64,000 nt of DNA, from assembly GCA_010093515.1 (NCBI GenBank), contig MU001687.1, positions 134,070-198,069 of the forward strand, given 5' to 3'. The position numbers were made by a program, and so were the translations under genes. Under the pieces are notes generated by a model. That model saw nothing but the letters and a program-made list of their open reading frames with translations. It did no database searches and was not told the origin of the DNA. Shown here one piece after another: positions 57,647 through 64,000 of this stretch. Numbering within the stretch: the stretch's first letter is position 1; every line of letters starts with the position of its first letter. This stretch comes from Lineolata rhizophorae. Taxonomy: Eukaryota > Ascomycota > Dothideomycetes > Lineolatales > Lineolataceae.

Positions 57647-60068
57647 CTACCCCCCACTCTTTTGCCCCTCGTACTTATTCTCATAAAAATCCAGCGTCAT
57701 GGCCGCCAAAAAGCACGGAATCTCCTTCTTCCCCTCGACCCAAAACGCGATGTGATCGGCGATCTCCCTCGCGAACCTGCTCTGGGGCCCGCCGCTGACC
57801 TTCATGGTGCCGTTCTCGCCGTCGAAGACGATGTTGTTGGCCTCGCCGGCCGCGGCGTCGCCGCCCGGGTAGAACAGGCTCGTCGCCCGCACCCGCCCGC
57901 TCGGCATGAACTCGAGCCGCCACCCCAGCAGGCTGGCCACCGCCTCCCGGAACTCGGCGCTCTTGGCGCTCCACACCTCGCGCATCCGCTGCGCCTTCTT
58001 GTCCCGCTGCGCCAGCTCCGCCCGCAGCTCCGCCATCTCCGCCTGCGCCGCCGCCAGCGACGCCGCCGGCACCGCGTCCGGCTTGCGTCGCGCGCCCGCG
58101 CCCGCGTTCTCCTTGGTCTCCGCCGCCGCCGCCGCGGCGTCGTCGCCGCCGCCGCCCTCGAGCAGCAGCTGCTCCCGCAGCGCCCTGTTCTCGGCACGCA
58201 GCGTGGTGACGGTGCTGAGCTTCAGCGCCTCGGCGTCGGCCGTCGGGTTCGACCGCAGCTCGAGGACGCGGACGCGCGACGATGCCCGGAGCGACGCGAG
58301 CTGGGCCTGGGCGGCCCGGAGGTCCGCCTCGAGCACGCCCGCCTTCTTCTGCTGCTTGGCCAGCGCATCCTGGAGGTGGCGGTTCTTGCGGCGCAGTTCG
58401 CCGACGCGCTCGTCGCTGGTCGTCGCGTCGCCGTTGGCAGCGTCCTCGAGGGGCCGCTTCGTGCCGGCCGACACGGCCGCCGCCGGGGGCTGCCGCTGGG
58501 AAGCTTGCTGCTCGGCCTTGCTGAGGTCCGCATGCACCGTCTCGAGCTCCTTCCGGTACGAGTCGATCAGGCCCTCGAGCTCCTGGATGCGCGCCGACTT
58601 GACCTCGTCGAAGCTGTCGGCGTGGAACTCGCTCGCCTCGGCGTCGAACGCCTTGAACTGCGCCCGCAGATACTCGTTTTCGCGGATGGCTAGCGCCTTT
58701 TGGCGCTCCAGACGCGCGCGTGCCCTCGCGTCGGCTGCTTCGCCGGCAGCGGCTGCCGCGGCGCCACCTTGCGAGGCGTGTAGTTTCTCCAATTCGCTCT
58801 TCAAGGCCGCCTTCTCGTCCTCAAGCGCGCGGATATTCTGCTCCCTGACCGAGAGCTCGGGCTGCACGGCGCCCAGGCGATCCAGCAGCGACGCCGTCTC
58901 GAGCCTCTCCCGAATGTACGCGCGGGCCAGGTCTTCGGGGCTCTCAAATCTTAGCTCGTCGTCGCCGCTCTCCCTCGCGCCCTCGGTCTCCAGGTACGAC
59001 GACCAGGCCCGGCGCTCGTCTTCGAGGACCTGGCAGCGCAGCTGGGCCTCGGCGAGCTCGCGGCGCAGGCCGTCGATGGCGCGCAGCCTATTCTCGAGGC
59101 CGCGCTTCTCCTCCTCGACGAGCTCGACGGAGCGATGCTGCTTGTGGAGCGCGGCTAGCTCGGCCGCCTGCTCGCGGTTCGCGTGTTCCAGGCGGCGAAT
59201 GTGCGCCACCTGGTCCGACAGCTGCCTCTTGACCATCTCGTAGCCCCCGACGTCACCGCTCACGGAGCGTAGCTTGACGAGCTCGCTCTGCAGCGCGTCG
59301 GCCTCCTCTTCCTTCTTCGCCAGCGCCCCTTGCGTCCTGCCCAGCTCCGCCGCGCGCCCCTGCAGCTCCGCGCGCGCATCCTCGAGCGCCTCCTGCACCC
59401 GCGCGAGCCGCGCCTCGGCCTCGTCGAGCCTGTGCCGGGCGCCGCGCTCGGCGCTCGCGCGCTCCTCCCGCGCCTCCTGCGCCTCCTCGTCGGCCTCGCG
59501 GGCGCGCTCCTGCGCGGCGCGCGCCTTGCGCTCGAGCTCGGCCCGCTCGTTGGCCGCGCGCGTCTGGTGCTCGTGGAGCTCGCGGGCGAGCGCGTCGGCC
59601 TTGCGAGTCGCGGCTTGCGCCGCGCGCTCGGCCGCCTGCGCGCGCTCGAAGTCGGCCGCCGCACGCTGCTGCGCGTCGCGCACGTCCTGCTGCTGCTGGA
59701 GCTGCGTCACGGCGCGGTCCTGCTTGAGCGTGTCGAGCTCGTATTGGAGCGTTTTAAGCTGGGCGCGGAGGTCTTCGTTGGATAGGTCGGTCACTGGTGA
59801 TGGGAGCCCGGCGGCTGGGGGTTAGTGAGATTGTGCGCATGCTTTGTTGAGGTGGTGACTGCAGGAGGGGCGGTGGAGGGGGTTGAAGGGGAAGCATGGC
59901 GAGGCGCAAAAAAAAAAAAGGTACGGGATAAGACGTACCCGGTCGCGCAGCCTGCGACTGTCGCAGAGTGTCTCGTAGTTGATGCGCCCGCTGCTGCTGC
60001 GGAGGCGGCGACGGCGACGGCGCGCCCACCAGGAAGTCGTACGTAGGCCGCTGGTTGCGCGCCGCCAT
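57647..60068 (-). CDS. mad1: Spindle assembly checkpoint coiled-coil protein MAD1, 765 aa, 2 exons
   Basis: Exon 1 (59939-60068) encodes MAARNQRPTYDFLVGAPSPS and a Pro/Gln segment. Exon 2 (57647-59814) follows a 124 bp intron with donor GTACGT and acceptor CCCCAG. Nearly all of residues 55-620 is heptad-rich coiled coil. The C-terminal domain LLGWRLEFMPSGRVRATSLF, then MKVSGGPQSRFAREIADHIA and FLAAMTLDFYE, is the Mad1 fold that reaches kinetochores via Bub1. Mad1 recruits and converts Mad2 to delay anaphase (established). Length matches yeast Mad1 (749). The N-terminal exon would be lost if the GTG at 59794 were taken as start. An Ala-rich, possibly expanded segment (GGGGDDAAAAAAETKENAG) precedes the final domain. 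Confidence 0.92.
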
Positions 60069-61187
60069 TGTTGCGTGTAGGTGCGACGCCCTAGAGCCAA
60101 GCAATGACAACAATAGCTAGCCGCTTGCCCTCCTGGGTCCAATCGCTCTAGAGAACGGGAAGCTCCGGCGAGTAGTTGATGAAAGCGAAAGAGAGACGGC
60201 TCATCTCCCGGGCCCGGTGTCGCTAGGGAGCGGCGCGTTGGACGTTGCGCCGGCAGTGAGGTGCTGAGGTTTGGAAGGCTCGCGGTTGTCGGCCGGATGT
60301 TTGTGAAAGCACCGGCGCCACCGCCGGAAACGGGCAGACGCGAACGCCTCGCGCGACACGTGATGTATTGTGTGGCTTATACCCCAGAGCGACGTCCTGT
60401 TCCCGAATTGGGTTTACACCGCGATTTTAGCCATGCCCGCCAAGCCTCACTAGCCAAGCCGGGCCCTTTGAAATCTAGGAAGACATCACTCCTACCTGTC
60501 AGACAAAAGCCTCCCAGCTTCAGTTCATTCACGATCACTCTATACATGCACGCAGAAAGTCTTACCTGATGCCCCCGCCATCACTTCACGCCACACAAGC
60601 ACAGTCCCATCAAGAGAATTATAAAGGCCCTATTGCTTTCTCCGTGTGTATATTCCCTAGTACCAGCTCTCACCAGCCAGCCATGGAAACAACGCCACCG
60701 CAAGCCACTCCCTGTAGTATGCCAAAGGCAAGGGCCACTATGAAGAAGGAAACTCCCAACCCAAAAGAAAAAGGGGAAGGAAAGGGAGACCAGGGAGAGA
60801 AGAGAGGAAAAGAGCCCCAACCATGAAACGCCTTGTCCACAGCCGTACGGCTGCCGGCGCTATGAAGAGAAAATAAAAGCCGGGGTATCTCCCATCCAGT
60901 TCCCGTCCATGCACGCATCATTTCGCCCTTGCAACTTTCTCCAACCCCTCCAAATTCGCCACGTCCCAGGCTAAAGTCTAACCATCCCCCACCCCATCAG
61001 ACCAGCCTCAAAGAGAAACCCCGAATCAACTCTCTCCGCCACTCGGCCCCATGGGCCCATCAACTTACTTCCTCCTAGCCGATACGCCAACCCACTAGGA
61101 AAAAGCTCACCACCTCTAACCACCCCCGCCCCCCCCGTAAAGGATTGAATAGGCAATCGGTGACCCGCCATCCACGACGGCGGCCCT
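60069..61187. other. Intergenic, no gene seen
   Basis: MAD1 promoter on the left and the 3' region of the 438-residue gene on the right. Short frames such as 60569-60826 have no domain. Confidence 0.5.
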
Positions 61188-62504
61188 CTACTCTTCGGCC
61201 TCACCCTTCTTTTCGACAACCTTAGCCACAGACTTGACCGCGCCGGCGATCTTCCTATTCGACACGACCAACTCGCGGAGGAGCGTGTTGGTCTCGCGCA
61301 GGATGCCCTCGACGGCGCGGAGCTGCTGATCGGGCGCCTTGAGCATCTTGCGAACAATACTGTTGCCGCCGCCACTGTCGCGGCGCTGCTGGCGCGTCTG
61401 CTGGTGTGTCGACGGCTGGTGGGTGAGGCGCAAGAAGCCCGGGCGCGGTCCCGCCGACAGCTCGTCGTCGCCCTCGGAGGGATGCGCGCCGGCGCCGGCG
61501 ATGCCGCCGACCCGGTCCGCCTCATCGCCATAGCCGTCAGCATCCTGGTCTAGGTCCGCCACCGACATGGTGAGCGGCAGCGAGACGCGGCGACCGTGGT
61601 CGCCGGTGGGGCCATGCACCTCGGTGGAGCTAAAGCTCGGCTCGAGACAGCGCAGGGCCAGCTGGAGGCGGGTGCGGAAGCGCGCGGGAGCCGGCGGGCC
61701 CGAAGGGTCCTTGCGAGCTTCGTCACTCGCCAGCTGCGCGAGGCGGCGCAGGTTGCGGTCGAGGTCCTCTTCCAGCTCGGCGTGCCAGTCGCCATGCTCG
61801 GTGCAGGCGACGCTGTCGTCGCGGGAGCGCGCCGAGCCTGTCGGGTCCGAGATGGAGCCGTCGTTGCTGCCGCGGGCAGGCGAGATGAGCTCCTCCTCGT
61901 CGTGCTCGTGGCCGTCGTGATCGCACTCGGTGGCGGGCTCATCCGTGGGGGCGTTGGCGCGGCCGGGAGACGTGGCGATCGATTCGTGGCAGCACGAGTT
62001 GGGCGGCGCATCCGGGTAGCTGTGGGACTCGAGATCGGCGGCGTCGGAGGTGGCCGTGGCGCGCACGTCGTCGGCATTGGCACCAGTAGCGTTGTCTTGG
62101 TTGGTGCCGTCCACCTCGTTACTGGCGGAAGAAGCTTTAGTCGCGGCGACGGACAGTTTGCAGGAGCTGCTCGGAGTGGGTTTTCTGTTAGAGACTGAAG
62201 TCTGCTCTCGTGCCCGAGGGAGACTGGAAGCAGGAGGTCGCCGCGTGCGCACATACTTCACGTAGTCGTCAGTGCCGTCGGCAGATGCGGCCGGCGAGAG
62301 CTGCTCCAGCACCTCCTCGATGCGCGAGAGGGTCGCTTTGTTGAAGGCGGTTTGGATGGGGCTGCTCGCGCATGGCGTGTTGTCGGGCACCTTGTACGGG
62401 TCGCTACAGGTGCTCTGCGCGTCGACGCTAGTAGCGGCGCTGTTGGCGCGCGAGCGCACTGCGGCATCGGCCGACTTCATGCCGTGTGCTGGGGGAGGTG
62501 ACAT
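61188..62504 (-). CDS. Unrecognised protein, 438 aa, single exon
   Basis: The frame opens at ATG 62504 (MSPPPAHGMKSADAAV) and is continuous to 61188. Most of it is Ser/Asp/Ala-rich and probably disordered. Two more ordered parts stand out. One is near residues 48-65 (SPIQTAFNKATLSRIEEVLE). The other is the C-terminal 80 residues (GNSIVRKMLKAPDQQLRAVE, then ILRETNTLLRELVVSNRKIA), predicted as amphipathic helix ending in a Lys/Glu-rich tail. The middle contains HAELEEDLDRNLRRLAQLAS, another helical stretch. I do not recognise a family. Codon choice resembles the neighbouring genes and the antisense frames are clearly poorer, which supports it being real. Confidence 0.65.
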   Translation of the reverse strand: MSPPPAHGMKSADAAVRSRANSAATSVDAQSTCSDPYKVPDNTPCASSPIQTAFNKATLSRIEEVLEQLSPAASADGTDDYVKYVRTRRPPASSLPRAREQTSVSNRKPTPSSSCKLSVAATKASSASNEVDGTNQDNATGANADDVRATATSDAADLESHSYPDAPPNSCCHESIATSPGRANAPTDEPATECDHDGHEHDEEELISPARGSNDGSISDPTGSARSRDDSVACTEHGDWHAELEEDLDRNLRRLAQLASDEARKDPSGPPAPARFRTRLQLALRCLEPSFSSTEVHGPTGDHGRRVSLPLTMSVADLDQDADGYGDEADRVGGIAGAGAHPSEGDDELSAGPRPGFLRLTHQPSTHQQTRQQRRDSGGGNSIVRKMLKAPDQQLRAVEGILRETNTLLRELVVSNRKIAGAVKSVAKVVEKKGEAEE

Positions 62505-64000
62505 GGTGCAGCAGTGAGAAGCTGTGGATGATCGCGAGAGGAGAGGGCTGGAGTGAAGAAGGCCCCGGCCGGCGATGTGGCGAGCTCCACGATGCTGAGC
62601 GTCGTGGAGAGGCGACGGGGCGGTGGAGCGGGTGCGGAGTGGGGTGGCGGGCGCAGGAGAAAAGGTAGGTGCGCCGCAAGAGAAGGCGGCAGGACGCTCT
62701 TTGGCAAGCGCGCGGAGGAGCGGTGAAGCTGCTGGGGAAGTTCACCTGGCGGGCTGCTCTTGCTTCATGCAGCAGCCAGCCGTGCAGGCGCCCGGTGCAC
62801 GCTGGCAGCCCGGAGCAAGCCCATCCGTGCGATTTCACCACTCTCCAACCCAAGTCGGAGAGAGACACTCTCCCCATGCGACCGTGAGAGGCGACTCGGG
62901 CGGTCGCTACTGGCTCTAACGAACGGGGACGGCGAGGACGCGAGCGCCTCCGCCTGAAGCCTTCAATGCTAGCTTGTGAGCATGAGAACGGGTATGGTTC
63001 TCTTCGGGCCGTTCGAAGCCATTTCTTTTGGTTGCAAGCTCGAAAACAAAGGGGCCAAACAGTGTGGATCAATGGCACCGGCAAATGATGCGGGAGACTA
63101 GGGGACGGAGAACAGTTGCCTCGCACTTCGAAATCCTCCGGGGCCCCCATTGATGATCTCCGGCCAACAGAGTCTGGCACCGATAGCAAACTTTGCGGTC
63201 CGTGTTTGCAATTTTCGTGGTACCGGGCCAAGTACCTAGAATCCGGGAAGCTGCCGAACGTGACAACGTGGAAGCCTAAAGCCTCTTTTTTCACATGCAG
63301 ACTTGAATCTACATAGTTATGTGTGTATGGATCCTGCCTGTGCCGTGAGCCTAGAAATTCAAATTGCATGACTAGTGTTCCTGCGGGAAACATAGTTCAG
63401 CACGTATTTTTCTATTGTGACTATATCACTACTTTTTCTTTCAATTGCTCCTCCATATGCAGTAGTTGTTATCTACAGCTTCTATATAGTACAGTCCAAA
63501 CAAAACACCGTAACACCGTGCTCACCAGCGAGAACCTAGCTAAGCTGATTCATGGTTGTCTCCACATATTTCGGGAGCGTATGTACCGTCGCCCTGCCTG
63601 AGGGAGCTTCAGGCATCGTGTTACAAGGAGAGCAACACATCGTGAAAAAGCGACCCCACCACAGTCGATTCCGACGGAAGCTCATTATACTGGCCTTGGT
63701 GGTGAGGGGAGCCGTGGAAAGCACAAGACCTGACGACGGGCCCCTACCAAACCCACCAACACGTTTCACCCACGGTCCGTCGCCGTTGAACTATCGGTAG
63801 TATGACGCTAGGAGAAATGAACGGGACCCCATGGCCGAATTGCACTTCTTCACGGGAGACATCTACCCGGGCGCTCGGTAGGGCTTTACGGTTTGGTGCA
63901 TGGAGGAGAATAGCGTCCACGCAGATAGGTATGAGGTTGGCGGCTCGAGCGCCACTCTTGCCGGGGCATGTTCGCCGTGCAGGATCGTGGCTTGGTGTGG
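62505..64000. other. Right edge, no gene seen
   Basis: Left part is GC-rich and is the promoter of the 438-residue gene. From about 63000 it is mixed to AT-rich, with short frames and no domains. A gene could begin beyond the window. Confidence 0.45.

Noticed and set aside
57906-59243. 445-codon plus frame opposite MAD1
   Set aside because: Ser/Ala/Arg-rich mirror of the coiled-coil codons; no conserved motif.

Overview
The window looks like nuclear DNA of a filamentous ascomycete (Pezizomycotina, most likely a Sordariomycete). Genes are spaced 0.5-6 kb apart and lie on both strands. Most introns are 54-150 bp, with GT-AG ends and CTAAC/CTGAC branch sites. Several families are typical of filamentous fungi: a Zn2Cys6 regulator, a microsomal P450, a fungal CinA-like protein and an SH3 membrane protein. 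There are also conserved housekeeping genes (RAD54, PRP2, MAD1, SS18-like, PCI). Splice models below were read by eye; each multi-exon model keeps the reading frame throughout, and all but RAD54 also have a clear start and stop. I do not name the species.

Left part (1-12.7 kb): a 56-residue cysteine-rich protein assembled from two exons (minus), then a 1155-residue Zn2Cys6 transcription factor (minus). Next comes about 6.2 kb with no gene I can support, its first half extremely GC-rich. 12.7-24.3 kb: P450 (+), MOSC protein (+), an AT-rich spacer, CinA C-terminal-domain protein (+), patatin-like phospholipase (minus), an unknown 188-residue protein (+) and a doubtful ORF. 24.5-31.7 kb: RAD54 (+) convergent with a PCI-domain protein (minus), then a small Cys-rich-tail (CYSTM-like) protein (minus).

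31.7-37.5 kb is gene-poor and AT-rich. It holds one complete-length but mutated Tc1/mariner DNA transposon with recognisable terminal inverted repeats and TA duplication. 37.5-48 kb: two single-pass membrane proteins (one RS-rich, one SH3) and the spliceosomal DEAH helicase PRP2, all on plus. 48.6-51 kb: an orphan ABC-class ATPase with an RG-rich N-terminus (minus). 53.9-62.5 kb: a polyQ SS18/SSXT-like SWI/SNF subunit candidate (+), MAD1 (minus) and an unrecognised 438-residue protein (minus).

The genes do not form an obvious cluster or pathway. The P450 stands without partner biosynthetic genes. The least described items are the ABC-class ATPase, the 56-residue Cys protein, the Thr-for-Ser CinA-like protein and the long GC-rich gene-free block.
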